Assembly: GCA_947311845.1 (NCBI GenBank)
Contig: CAMZMU010000062.1
Coordinates: 52,945,365-53,009,364 of the forward strand
Direction of reading: 5' to 3'
Source: Poa pratensis
Taxonomy: Eukaryota > Streptophyta > Magnoliopsida > Poales > Poaceae
Length of the DNA: 64,000 bases
Shown: positions 55,043-64,000 of the stretch, one piece after another
Position numbering within the stretch: the first letter of the stretch is position 1
Layout: each line of letters begins with the position of its first letter
Program-made: the position numbers and the translations under genes
Notes under the pieces: generated by a model
Databases searched by the model: none
What the model was told of the DNA's origin: nothing
What the model saw: the letters and a program-made list of their open reading frames with translations, nothing else

Positions 55043-56176
55043 TGATCTACAACAATTAAGTTCACTTAGACATGTTCATAATTATTATCTGGCACTAAAT
55101 TTAAATCGAAATGTAAAGTGCTCCCACTAAAATTGATATTCCTCAAGATCAACTTAGTGTATTACGAAATCCACAATCCTCAGTAGTGTGAATCATGGAT
55201 ACATGTCTTCCACTACGACGAAGGGGTAGGTCAACAGACCAATCACTTACTGCCGTGATTTTCGTTTCATCTTTCGATGTAGTGCTCCGAACTCATAACT
55301 AGTTATGCCTGGACGTCAAGACAACCAATCGCTTTTGCTGCTAGGACCGTTCGTGCCGCCTCCCGAACCCTTGGTGCACATTACTCCTGGATACAGGTCG
55401 CACGGCAACAAGCATCCGGTTTGACGGTGCTGCGATTGGATGAGCACGAACTCCTTGATATTTTTAATTTTAGCTTTAAGTAATTAAACTTTGTAAGCTA
55501 CCGAGGAATCTCCCTAATAATCACACTACTGCACAATCAAGGGAAGAACAAGAAAAAACACATATAAAACAATCACTAGTAAATTAACACTTGTGTGATG
55601 TAGTATAGTCTTTCTTGCTCCGACCGCCGGTGGCACCTTCCATCGGCGTGGCCATGTCGAGGTCCACGACACTTGCATGCCTTCTCCTATCCTCCACTAC
55701 CACCACGGCTCGACGAATAAGAACGGCACACCGGCCACAACAAAAAGGGTTAGTCAACAAAATAATATTTTAAGACTATACCACATCACATGTCCTGCAA
55801 AACAGAGTTAGACGTTCCTCTAACGTTTGTTTGCATATTTTAGCGTGGCTTGTAGGATCAACGGGACAACTGGAAACCTACGGTCCTCACTAAGCATGTT
55901 TATTCATGTTGCTAGATTGACTTTGCGGGGTGAGGGACAACCCAACGTTACAAGCACGTTGCTGCTCCCCCTCTAAACTTCACTGGTGCGCGTGACCCCC
56001 GTGTGGACCTAGTCCACATGCCCTTTCCACCACCAAGTCAACGAATCCAACTATAGATAGACCTGAAGCTACTGAAGCACTTCGTTGGCGCCAACAAGCA
56101 TACTAGGAGCAGCCGGAAGATCCGCGGATTGCCAGAAGTTCGTAAAGATCTAACTATGCTGCCGGAAACAATTCTT
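55043..56176 (-). other. Leader of D between primer-binding site and gag (distal part)
   Basis: No ORF with recognisable features. It continues at 62879-63000 after the LINE insertion, to the primer-binding site. Confidence 0.55.
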
Positions 56177-56339
56177 AAAGTGATATATTGCCTTCCCTGC
56201 AAAATTGTAGACAGCTAGTGGGTAGGTAAGCGCTCCCGCTCCCCTCCCCGCCGCCGGCCACCACGGCCACGGCGACCCTCCCACCTCCCTCGCCGCCTTC
56301 CTCTCCGGTGACGGCGACCTCCTCCCCTCCCCCGTCCCC

Positions 56340-59102
56340 ATGGCGGATCGCTCCCCTTCCTCCGGTGGCCGCGGCGGCGTGCCCAGCTCGCAGCGTTGGA
56401 TCCCGAGGCCTTCGAGCCCCGCCTCTGTTTCCTCGGCGAGGCCGGTGGTGTCGGGGCTCGGCCTCTCCTTGGATTCCGCCCCGTCGTCTGTGGATGGCCC
56501 TGGGTCGGCTGGTGGTGGCGTGCCTGCTCCCCCTTCGGGGCAGCCTGGCCGTCCCATCCAGGACCGTCTTGCCTGGGTCCGACCCAAGCCCTCCCGGAAG
56601 GCGATGTGGCGGCGGCGCAAGAGTCTGCGCTCTGCTGCAGCTCTGGCGGTGGGTCCTTCGGATCCTCCCCGCCCGATCTCCCCGGAGATGAATGGAGTCT
56701 ACTTCCACTACCTCCGTGAGGGCCACCTCAAGCGGGATTGCCACAACGAGATGGTCTGCATCAGGTGCGCTGAGGAAGGTCATGGCTCCGGCGGCTGCAA
56801 GAGGCCGCGCAGCCCTGAATCTGCGGAAGAACTGAGGCGAAAGGCGTTGGCTTTGGTGGCGAGTCGGGGGCCGCCCACCCTTCGGCGTTCGTTGGCCGGG
56901 CAGCCTGGTGAGCGTGGTTCTGGTGCGCCTGCTGCTCTGCAGCCTGGTGCACAAGGCCGCCGCTCGCCTGCTGCTCACCAGAGGCCGCCCTCGACGCCCT
57001 CCGACCAAGCGCGACACCAGACCCCCCTGGGTACGGCCTGGCCGCCGCTGGTCGTGGTCGAAGCTTCCTCCTCAGAGCCGCCTGAACCGCTACCCTGCAT
57101 CATCCCGCGCAGCGAGGCCATGTCGATCATGGAGCGGCGGCTCCGTCATTCCCTGGTGGTGTATGTGGGTGGGGCTAGACCGCTGGTCACGCGCCAGCAG
57201 GTGGAGGACGCACTGGTCTTGGGAGCCGACATTCCGCGGGGCGCGTTCTCTGTGCACCTCTACCGTCCGGAAGACTTTCTGGTTGTCTTTGCGATGGAGG
57301 AGCTGCGCCGCAGTGTGGCAGCGAGGCCATGTCTGGAGCATGAAAACTTCCGTCTGTTCTTTCGCCAGTGGACTCGGCTGGCGCAGGCGCAGAGTGTGGT
57401 GGCGCGCTCCCGCGTCCGCCTGGCTCTGGAGGGCGTTCCGCCGCACGCCTGGGAGCGCGCTACTGTGGAGCACCTGCTTGACACCTCGTGTGCAGTGGAG
57501 GACCTCGCTCCGGAGACGGCGGACAGGTCAGACCTGGGCACCTTCAGGTTGTCTGGCTGGACGGCGCACCCAGAGCGGATTCCTCCGGCAAGAGATCTCT
57601 GGGTCCCTGAACCTGTGGGGTTCTCGGATGCTACGGCATGGCCGCGCCCGCATGGTCGGAACAGAGAATTGGGCCTGCTAAGATATCGTGTACTGATCCA
57701 CATAGAGAGGATTGAGGAGTTCATCCGACTGGAGGATCCTGGCTTTGGTCCTAGCTCGCCGGGAAGCGACCAGAGTGGTCTGCCGGGTCCCGGAAGCTTT
57801 GGCCGTGGTGGCGATGGAGGGTACTGGACGACGCGGAACTTCTCCTGGACGCAAGGTGTTAAAGATCGCCGTGGTGGTCTCTTCTTCGCTGGGGAGGGGA
57901 GCGACAGCTGGCAGCGTGGTGCGCGGCGCTCGCTGTCCTCTCCGCCGCCGGCGCCGGAGTTGGGCTGGCAGCTTCCTCCCATTGGTGGCCCAACCTTGCC
58001 TCGGGTCGCTGACAGGGTGGGCCCTGGGGCTGGTCATAGACAATCAAGAGTTCAAACGGGAGGCGCTGCTCCACGACTGAGTCAAAATCCAGTACAACAG
58101 AGGACGCCTGCTGGGTCTGCAGGCAATTCATCTTTCCGTGCCGCTGCTGATCCCAATTTGGCTGCGGCCAGAATACAGTCGTTGGTGGTGGTCCAAAAAG
58201 AAGGGGCGGCGACAGGTGGTGACAAAGCAGCCATTGTGAGCTCGACGCCGGTTGAGGAGGCTGCCGATCGCGCGTTGGCAGGGCAGTTGGTGGTTGGTGG
58301 AGAAGCATCTGAGGCGATTTGCTTGGCTCCAACGGCAACACCTCAAGTGGAGGGAGCAGGAGTCTGTGGCGACAACTTTGTCGCGATCGCTGCAGCTGAT
58401 CCCGAGGCGGCTAGGAGCGATCCCGTTCTTTACGGAGCTGAAGCTGAAGCTAATTCTGTCACCACGCCAGCATCCAATGGAAGCTCTACAGCTGGCCCTA
58501 TGGATCCCCAGGTGTCAGGCCCGATGCGCGATGCTGGCGCGACGGAAGACAGCTACTTCTGTGTCTCGCTGTCCAGCGGAAACCTCTCGGTGCCTCGGTC
58601 AGTTTTGGGCCAAGAGGAAGTGCGCAGCCCATCTCTGGCCTTTGACGAAGCCCAGGACTCCTACCTTGGGCCGAATAGCCAGATGCAATACATTGAGCCG
58701 TTGCCGATTGAGGAACAGTGTCAAGAAGAGGTCGCGGTGGAAGCTGCTGCGTTCTCCAGAATAAGAGCTTTCTGTGCTAAGGTGCTCAAAACGCTTGCGC
58801 CACCACTTCTCCGCGAGATTGAGTCAGTCAATCAGCACGCTAGCACGGTGCAGGCTACTCCAGTTCGCATCACCCGCAGGACTGCTTCGAGTGTGGTGCG
58901 CAGCAAGAACGTCGTGTCTCCTGCTGACACGGTTCTCCTCAAAACGCTCGGCATTGGTACTGGGGACATAGCCTTCCAGGAGGAGAATCTCCAAACTCTC
59001 AGAGAGTTCTTCGATTCCCCCATCAAGGAACAGGACCTGCGTGCCCTAGCAGCCATTTTTGGCAAGGTCATGCCGTGCAACTTGGACCTGAACCGTACGT
59101 AG
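56340..59102 (+). CDS. LINE ORF1 protein (920 aa), nucleic-acid-binding
   Basis: ATG at 56340 (CCCCATGGCG context) to TAG at 59100-59102. Residues about 120-150 hold the zinc-knuckle region. The second knuckle (CIRCAEEGHGSGGC) is complete, but the first reads YFHYLREGHLKRDC, with Tyr where the first two Cys should be. Around residues 260-430 is a DUF4283/RRM-like domain (LVVYVGGARPLV, FAMEELRRSVAARPCL, ALEGVPPHAWE) found in plant LINE ORF1 proteins. The rest is low-complexity Pro/Ser/Gly/Ala sequence. ORF1 proteins package LINE RNA into a ribonucleoprotein. GC content is much higher than in the surrounding retrotransposon. Confidence 0.85.
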   Translation: MADRSPSSGGRGGVPSSQRWIPRPSSPASVSSARPVVSGLGLSLDSAPSSVDGPGSAGGGVPAPPSGQPGRPIQDRLAWVRPKPSRKAMWRRRKSLRSAAALAVGPSDPPRPISPEMNGVYFHYLREGHLKRDCHNEMVCIRCAEEGHGSGGCKRPRSPESAEELRRKALALVASRGPPTLRRSLAGQPGERGSGAPAALQPGAQGRRSPAAHQRPPSTPSDQARHQTPLGTAWPPLVVVEASSSEPPEPLPCIIPRSEAMSIMERRLRHSLVVYVGGARPLVTRQQVEDALVLGADIPRGAFSVHLYRPEDFLVVFAMEELRRSVAARPCLEHENFRLFFRQWTRLAQAQSVVARSRVRLALEGVPPHAWERATVEHLLDTSCAVEDLAPETADRSDLGTFRLSGWTAHPERIPPARDLWVPEPVGFSDATAWPRPHGRNRELGLLRYRVLIHIERIEEFIRLEDPGFGPSSPGSDQSGLPGPGSFGRGGDGGYWTTRNFSWTQGVKDRRGGLFFAGEGSDSWQRGARRSLSSPPPAPELGWQLPPIGGPTLPRVADRVGPGAGHRQSRVQTGGAAPRLSQNPVQQRTPAGSAGNSSFRAAADPNLAAARIQSLVVVQKEGAATGGDKAAIVSSTPVEEAADRALAGQLVVGGEASEAICLAPTATPQVEGAGVCGDNFVAIAAADPEAARSDPVLYGAEAEANSVTTPASNGSSTAGPMDPQVSGPMRDAGATEDSYFCVSLSSGNLSVPRSVLGQEEVRSPSLAFDEAQDSYLGPNSQMQYIEPLPIEEQCQEEVAVEAAAFSRIRAFCAKVLKTLAPPLLREIESVNQHASTVQATPVRITRRTASSVVRSKNVVSPADTVLLKTLGIGTGDIAFQEENLQTLREFFDSPIKEQDLRALAAIFGKVMPCNLDLNRT

Positions 59103-59171
59103 AATGAGCAAGCTCAGGTGGCTGTTAGCGCATGTTAGTGCCTGACTAGCTGTAGGGTGTTGGTGTTTCAT

Positions 59172-62100
59172 ATGTTTGTAATGGATTTAGCCCTAGAAAT
59201 CTTAGATTGGAATGTACGAGGGCTCAACGACCCAGACAAGCGCGACGCTGTCAGGGAATTCGTTGACACACTACATGTAAACTTGGTGTGCTTTCAAGAA
59301 ACAAAAATGGAGACGATTGACAGTTACTTGGTGATGCAATGTCTTGGGCCGCATTTTGACGGTTTTACCTACTTGCCGGCGGTGGGCACGCGAGGAGGTA
59401 TCCTGCTCGCTTGGAAGTCGGAGGAGCTTACTGTCAGCAACATTAGCTGTGACACCTACACGCTGACGGGGGAAGTCCATGCTAGCGACAACTCTTCTTG
59501 GTGGATTTCGGTGGTCTATGGGCCACATACGAACGAAGATCGGGTGCAGTTCCTGCAGGAATTGACGGAGAGAAGACTCTTGTGCCCTGGACCTTGGCTC
59601 CTTCTTGGGGATTTTAACATGATCTTGCGTGCATCTGAAAAGAACAACAGAAATCTAAATAGGAATGCCATGACCTTGTTCAGAGACTTTGTGAATACAC
59701 TGGAGTTGAAGGAGCTTTACTTGCATGGTAGACTCTTCACCTGGAGCAATGGCAGAGAGGTTCCCACCATGACTAGGATTGACAGGGCGTTTGCTTCAGT
59801 TGCTTGGGACTTGCACTTCCCTGACAACTACCTTCAGGCGCTTTCTTCGTCTGTTTCTGATCATGCCCCTCTACACCTCTCCCTCTCGGCCATGTCTCGG
59901 CCTAAAAGGCGTTTTCATTTTGAGCTTTTTTGGTTGAAACTTGAGGGATTTGACGACGCTGTCAAGGAAGCCTGGGTGTGTGACCCTTGTATTGTGGATC
60001 CTTTCAAAAGGCTGGACAAGCTTCTTAGAAACACGGCAGCTGCCCTTCAGGCTTGGAGTCAGAAACGCATTGGTAACATCAAATTGCAACTTGCAGTGGC
60101 GCACTCGCTGATCCTTAAGTTTGATGTAGCACAGGAGAGGAGGGTACTCTCAGTAGGTGAACTTTGGTTGCTGAAATTTCTGAAGCAATTAATCCTTAGC
60201 CTTTCGTCGCTGGAACGCACCTTGGCAAGACAACGATCCAGAACTCGATGGCTGCACGAGGGGGATGCTAATACAAAACTTTTCCATGCAATAGCCAATG
60301 GCCGGAGATCAAAAACCTTTATCTCAGCTGTCAGCAGAGGCAATGAGGTGTTTACTGACCAAAAAGGTAAGGAGGATGCATTTTTCGAGGAGTATAAGCA
60401 ACTGATTGGAAGCTGTCAGAATAGAAGTCACACCATCAACTTGGATCTGCTGAATCTTCCTACTCTTGATCTGAGTGACTTGAACGCTATTTTCACGGAA
60501 GAGGAGGTTTGGAGTGTGATCAGGGATCTCCCAAGGGACCGGGCGCCAGGACCAGATGGCTTTTGTGGAGCTTTCTTTCAGAGAACTTGGCCTATAATTA
60601 AACAGGATGTCATGGCTGCAGTCTTGAAACTCTATGTGGGAGATGGAAGAGGCTTTGGGAGGCTTAATGGAGCCCTTGTTACCCTTATTCCAAAAAGGCC
60701 AGATGCCATTGCTGTGGGAGACTATAGACCCATCAGTTTAGTGCATAGTTTCGCTAAGATTTTCTCCAAACTTCTGGCAAATCGCTTGAGGCCGAGGCTC
60801 GATGAAATGGTGAGCACCAACCAATCGGCCTTCATTCGAGGTCGAAATCTTCATGACAACTTCATCATGGTGAGGCAAGTGGCCCGAAAGATCAACTCTA
60901 GGAGGCAACCGGGTGTGCTGCTCAAACTTGACATAACAAGGGCCTTTGACTCCTTGTCCTGGAACTTCCTCTTCGAGGTGTTGCGCAAGCTTGGTTTCAG
61001 TGAGATTTGGCTCAAATGGACTGCGCTCTTGCTGTACACAGCCCACACTAAGATCCTTGTGAATGGTGTACCAGGTAGGAAGCTTGTTCATGCTAGAGGA
61101 TTAAGGCAAGGGGACCCAATCTCCCCTACCCTCTTTGTCATTGGGATGCAGGTGTTCTCTGCTCTATTCACCTTGGCGATCGAGGAGAAAATCATATCCC
61201 CCTTCACAGGCATCGGACCCCTGCAGCGTGTCTCAATCTTTGCTGATGATGTGGTGCTCTTCGTCAAACCCTTAAGATTTGATCTCCATGCTGTTCGTCA
61301 AATTCTAAACATCTTCGGAGATGCCACTGGTTTGAAAATAAACTACAATAAATCTACGGCCACGGTGATTAGGGGCTCTCAGCAGTTGGAAAGCCTGGTA
61401 AGAAGAGTGCTTAGGTGCCAGATTGCCCAATTTCCAATAAAATATCTAGGGCTGCAGCTTGCTTTGAGACCTCTCACTAAAGCAGAATGGCAGCATGTCC
61501 TGGACGCAGCGGTTGCTCTCTTGCCGGCTTGGCAACGTGGGATGATTGCGAGGCCAGGACGCCTTGTGCTGATCAAATCAGTCATGAGTGCACGCCCAAT
61601 CCATCACCTTCTAGTGGACAAGGCTCCTATTTGGCTACTGGAATTGGTGTACAACAGCTGGAGGGGGTTCTTCTGGGCAGGGAAAGAGGAAGCACACGGT
61701 GGGCAGTGCTTGGTTGCTTGGGAAACCATCTGCCAGCCCACCTGTTTTGGTGGCCTGGGAGTGAAGAATTTGCAGTTGCAAGGTTTGGCCCTTCGAACCA
61801 GATGGGAGTGGTTGCGACGTACGGATCCTTCCAAGCCCTGGCAAGGCCTCCCGGTACTCAAAGACCTAGACATCAAGGAAGTTTTCCAAAGCCTAGCTTG
61901 CATCAAAGTAGGAAAAGGAAACAGGGTGTTCTTCTGGACGGATCGATGGGTCAATGGAAGCTCCATTGCTGACCTTGCACCTCTTGTCGTCCAAGCGGTA
62001 CCGACGCGGATAAAAAACAAACGGACTGTATCCGACGCTCTGCTACATCACAATTGGGTGAGCGATTTGAAGAGTCCTCTGACGGAGGAAGGCATAAGGC

Positions 62101-62741
62101 AATGTGTCCTGCTTTGGGTTCGGATTCAGTCATTCCAGCGGAACTCTGAAGCTGAGGACTCGTTCTCTTGGCCTTGGTCCAGTTTGGGCAACTACACCAC
62201 CAGTTCAACCTACAAGATGTTGTGTCTTGGCAGGGTGAGATTTGCTGCTGCCAACTGCATCTGGAAATCAAAAGCAACCCTGAAATGCAAAATATTTGCA
62301 TGGCTTGCCTGGCAATACAGATTATGGACTTCAGATAGGAGATTTAGGCACGGCTTGCAGGATGCCACTTCGGAGTGTTACACGTGCCTACAGGAAGAGG
62401 ACAGTGTCGACCACATCTTACTCCAATGTGTCTATGCCCGAGAGGTCTGGTTTTGTTGCTTCAGGAGGACAAATGCGCAGGCTAACATACCGGAACCAAC
62501 TGACAACCTGCACTCTTGGTGGTTGAAAGCGAGAAGGAGCTTCAGGGGGAAAGAAAAAAGGACCTTTGACACTCTAGTCATTTTGGTCTGCTGGAGCCTT
62601 TGGAAGGAACGTAATGCTAGATGCTTCAACAACCCTAGCAAGCAGCACACGGTGCAAGCCTTGGTTCAGTACATCTTGGATGAGCTCAGGGCGTGGCTTA
62701 GGGTAGGAGTAGGCGGGTGCCAAACTTTTGTTAGAGAGTAG
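59172..62741 (+). CDS. LINE ORF2: APE-type endonuclease and reverse transcriptase (about 1189 aa)
   Basis: ATG at 59172 (a second at 59181), stop TAG at 62739-62741, uninterrupted. An endonuclease/exonuclease/phosphatase domain occupies the N-terminus: NVRGLND, CFQETKM (metal-binding Glu), YGPHTNED, LLLGDFNMI near residue 145 and SDHAPL with the catalytic Asp-His. The reverse transcriptase follows, with PGPDGFCGAFF, LVTLIPKRPDA, YRPISLVHS, the GLRQGDPISP motif and FADD at 61239-61250 (residue about 690) as the catalytic aspartates. A zf-RVT domain (about residues 1030-1090) has CYTCLQEEDSVDHILLQC. No RNase H domain is obvious. It nicks target DNA and copies LINE RNA in place. All catalytic motifs I can check are present. 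Confidence 0.93.
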   Translation: MFVMDLALEILDWNVRGLNDPDKRDAVREFVDTLHVNLVCFQETKMETIDSYLVMQCLGPHFDGFTYLPAVGTRGGILLAWKSEELTVSNISCDTYTLTGEVHASDNSSWWISVVYGPHTNEDRVQFLQELTERRLLCPGPWLLLGDFNMILRASEKNNRNLNRNAMTLFRDFVNTLELKELYLHGRLFTWSNGREVPTMTRIDRAFASVAWDLHFPDNYLQALSSSVSDHAPLHLSLSAMSRPKRRFHFELFWLKLEGFDDAVKEAWVCDPCIVDPFKRLDKLLRNTAAALQAWSQKRIGNIKLQLAVAHSLILKFDVAQERRVLSVGELWLLKFLKQLILSLSSLERTLARQRSRTRWLHEGDANTKLFHAIANGRRSKTFISAVSRGNEVFTDQKGKEDAFFEEYKQLIGSCQNRSHTINLDLLNLPTLDLSDLNAIFTEEEVWSVIRDLPRDRAPGPDGFCGAFFQRTWPIIKQDVMAAVLKLYVGDGRGFGRLNGALVTLIPKRPDAIAVGDYRPISLVHSFAKIFSKLLANRLRPRLDEMVSTNQSAFIRGRNLHDNFIMVRQVARKINSRRQPGVLLKLDITRAFDSLSWNFLFEVLRKLGFSEIWLKWTALLLYTAHTKILVNGVPGRKLVHARGLRQGDPISPTLFVIGMQVFSALFTLAIEEKIISPFTGIGPLQRVSIFADDVVLFVKPLRFDLHAVRQILNIFGDATGLKINYNKSTATVIRGSQQLESLVRRVLRCQIAQFPIKYLGLQLALRPLTKAEWQHVLDAAVALLPAWQRGMIARPGRLVLIKSVMSARPIHHLLVDKAPIWLLELVYNSWRGFFWAGKEEAHGGQCLVAWETICQPTCFGGLGVKNLQLQGLALRTRWEWLRRTDPSKPWQGLPVLKDLDIKEVFQSLACIKVGKGNRVFFWTDRWVNGSSIADLAPLVVQAVPTRIKNKRTVSDALLHHNWVSDLKSPLTEEGIRQCVLLWVRIQSFQRNSEAEDSFSWPWSSLGNYTTSSTYKMLCLGRVRFAAANCIWKSKATLKCKIFAWLAWQYRLWTSDRRFRHGLQDATSECYTCLQEEDSVDHILLQCVYAREVWFCCFRRTNAQANIPEPTDNLHSWWLKARRSFRGKEKRTFDTLVILVCWSLWKERNARCFNNPSKQHTVQALVQYILDELRAWLRVGVGGCQTFVRE

Positions 62742-63000
62742 GCCTAGTTTTTTCTTTCGGATGTTCTGCTGATCACTCCTCTTGTGGTTTGGTCAGCCCC
62801 TGTAATTATGCTCTTTGCTTCCTTCTATAAATCTAAGGTACGCCTTTGGCGTACTCGCTAAAAAAAAGTGATATATTGGGAAGCATCCATAAATAAACTG
62901 AATGTTAGAAGCAACTTCTTCAATAACATACCCGCACAAACTTATGCGGTGCCCGCACATACCATGTGCTCTAGATCAAATCATGTATCTACGCATAGAT

Positions 63001-63013
63001 CCCTCTGATACCA
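63001..63013 (-). other. Primer-binding site of D
   Basis: TGGTATCAGAGGG on the minus strand, one base after the end of the 5' LTR of D. Complementary to initiator tRNA-Met except near its end. Confidence 0.75.
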
Positions 63014-63014
63014 C

Positions 63015-63134
63015 TATTGGGTTGCGCGTACGGTAAATTAAAAAATTCACGTATTGCTCCGCAACCTTCCCAAGATCTACTATCGAGATACATGCGAATA
63101 CGAAGATCCAAAGATCTAGTTTAGTATACGTTAC
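63015..63134 (-). repeat. 5' LTR of D, visible end
   Basis: 120 bases matching the end of the 3' LTR at 23925-24044, then cut by insertion of element F. The rest of the LTR must lie beyond F, outside the window. Confidence 0.8.
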
Positions 63135-64000
63135 TGTTATGAATATGCAACTTGTATTCCACGGGGGTCAATGGCCACAATATATAGTACATATGACTTG
63201 GGAGACACGAAAGTAAATCTAGTCTAATACGGACTCCTAGACCAATACTAATACTCCTTAACACCCCCCCCCCCCCCCCCCTCAAATGCAAAGCGTATGC
63301 AATAGCATTGCATTTGAAGAAGTGTAACACTAGAAAATAAAAGGATAATCCAAAATCCGCGTCTTGAGAGTGTTGTCGTAGCATGAAGAGTCTTCAAAAC
63401 CTGTGGAGTCAAGCCAAACAATCGATCATAGAAGACCGACGGAGACCGATAGACGATCAGAAGTAGAGCATGTCATAACAGATCATAGCACAAGAAGAAT
63501 GTGCGTAGATCAACAATGACAGTGCGAAAGGAGGCCACAAACGGACCGAGGCCACAAACGGACCGAGAAGAAGAGGCCACAAAAGGACCGAGGCCACAAA
63601 CGGACCGAGAAGATGAGGCCACAACAGGACCGAGAAAAAGAGGACACAAACGGACCGAGAAGATGAGACCACAAACGGACCGAGAAGAAGAGGCCACAAA
63701 TGGACCGAGAAGAGGAGGCCACAAAAATCCTACAGAAGGACCAGGACCGAGAAAAGAGGCTGACAAATTAGGTATAGTGGACTCGCATGACATGAGAAAC
63801 ACAAAAGAGAACAACGGATTTGGTGGACGCAGGGGAAAAACATAGCACAATTGAAGCCACACGACACCGTCGAAAATCACCAAAGTGAGGAAGAGAGACG
63901 GTGCTGGACAACGACATGACTTTTAGAGAGAGAAAAAAAACGCAAAACGGATCTAATCTTAATGAAATTTGCTGGGAAGGAATCAATGGAACAGCAAGAA
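63135..64000. mobile_element. Unidentified element F (partial, probably an LTR) in the 5' LTR of D
   Basis: Homology to the D LTR stops at GTTAC, and a new sequence starts TGTTATGAATATGCAAC, a TG-type LTR terminus. GTTAC (63130-63134) is the expected 5-bp duplication, but the other end is outside the window. The sequence has a run of 18 C (63264-63281), a minisatellite (63530-63725) and no ORF with recognisable features. Confidence 0.5.
63530..63725. repeat. Minisatellite GACCGAGAAGAAGAGGCCACAAACG
   Basis: About ten units of variable length built on GGCCACAAACGGACCGAGA, some with an AGAAGA extension. Long open frames across it on both strands are due to the repeat. Confidence 0.85.

Larger units (their letters stand above)
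56191..62867 (+). mobile_element. Full-length L1-type LINE E (6.7 kb), apparently intact
   Basis: Flanked by a target duplication, (AAA)GTGATATATTG, at 56177-56190 and 62865-62878. It has a 150-bp GC-rich 5' UTR, two long uninterrupted ORFs separated by 69 bases, a short 3' UTR and an A tail (about 62860-62867). The insertion is in the leader of D. Intact ORFs and matching duplications suggest a recent insertion. Confidence 0.93.
23925..63134 (-). mobile_element. Host LTR retrotransposon D (Copia-like, minus strand), opened by five later insertions
   Basis: The same roughly 120-bp LTR end (TATTGGGTTGCGCGTACGGT onward) is found at 23925 and at 63015, 39 kb apart and in the same direction, with only about two mismatches. 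On the minus strand the right copy is followed, one base on, by TGGTATCAGAGGG, a primer-binding site for initiator tRNA-Met (63013-63001). The left LTR starts TGTTGGATATATGCCC at 30904, just after a GTGCAAGTGGGAGAC polypurine tract. This is the arrangement of Triticeae Copia elements such as Angela/WIS. After subtracting insertions the LTR is about 2.3 kb and the internal part about 4.8 kb. It holds a gag gene but no pol that I can see, so the element was probably non-autonomous. Confidence 0.85.

Noticed and set aside
63457..63883. ORFs on both strands over the 63.5-63.7 kb minisatellite
   Set aside because: They follow the repeat unit on both strands and contain no non-repetitive coding sequence.

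Overview
The window is plant nuclear DNA, most likely from a Triticeae-type grass (wheat, barley, rye or a relative). I base this on GC-rich small genes beside AT-rich intergenic DNA, GT-AG introns, Stowaway and Tourist MITEs, CACTA and Mutator elements, L1-type LINEs and deeply nested LTR retrotransposons. The species cannot be told from the sequence. There are no bacterial operons, CRISPR arrays or replication origins.

Layout. (1) 1-6340 holds the host genes: the last codons of an unidentified gene (1-120), a GRF zinc-finger membrane protein on the minus strand (687-1285), and a divergent GC-rich gene of unknown function (1611-2042) sharing a 325-bp promoter interval. A 443-bp hAT-type element with a perfect 8-bp target duplication lies at 2839-3281. 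(2) 6341-19447 is one mariner-like element (Stowaway-type TIRs, TA duplication) with a damaged transposase gene, a second degenerate gene on the other strand, and an 8.6-kb CACTA element (9625-18223, ATG duplication) inserted in that second gene. The CACTA element has a transposase gene, a Ulp1-related gene, a GC-rich possibly captured gene, and a hairpin repeat module upstream of both of its main genes. (3) 19448-23924 has two Stowaway-like MITEs, a non-autonomous Mutator element (20453-21731) abutting a frameshifted lipid-transfer-protein-like gene, a 114-bp truncated LINE and a LINE relic.

(4) 23925 to beyond 63134 is one large minus-strand Copia-like retrotransposon (called D) opened by later insertions: a plus-strand non-autonomous Gypsy-like element B (26003-30681) in its 3' LTR; a plus-strand chromodomain Gypsy element C (32469-45135) which itself carries a Tourist MITE and a solo LTR with 5S-rRNA-like sequence (Cassandra type); a minus-strand Athila-like gag-protease element A (46797-54778) splitting D's gag gene; an apparently intact two-ORF LINE E (56191-62867); and a further element F (63135 onward) in its 5' LTR, leaving the window. 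Target duplications were read directly at both ends of B, C, A, E, the MITE and the solo LTR, so the order of events is well supported.

Functionally the window is mostly a record of transposition. Most transposase and polyprotein genes carry frameshifts, deletions or lost catalytic residues. The exception is LINE E, with two long uninterrupted ORFs and matching target duplications. All domain names are assigned from visible motifs and memory of the families, not from a database search.
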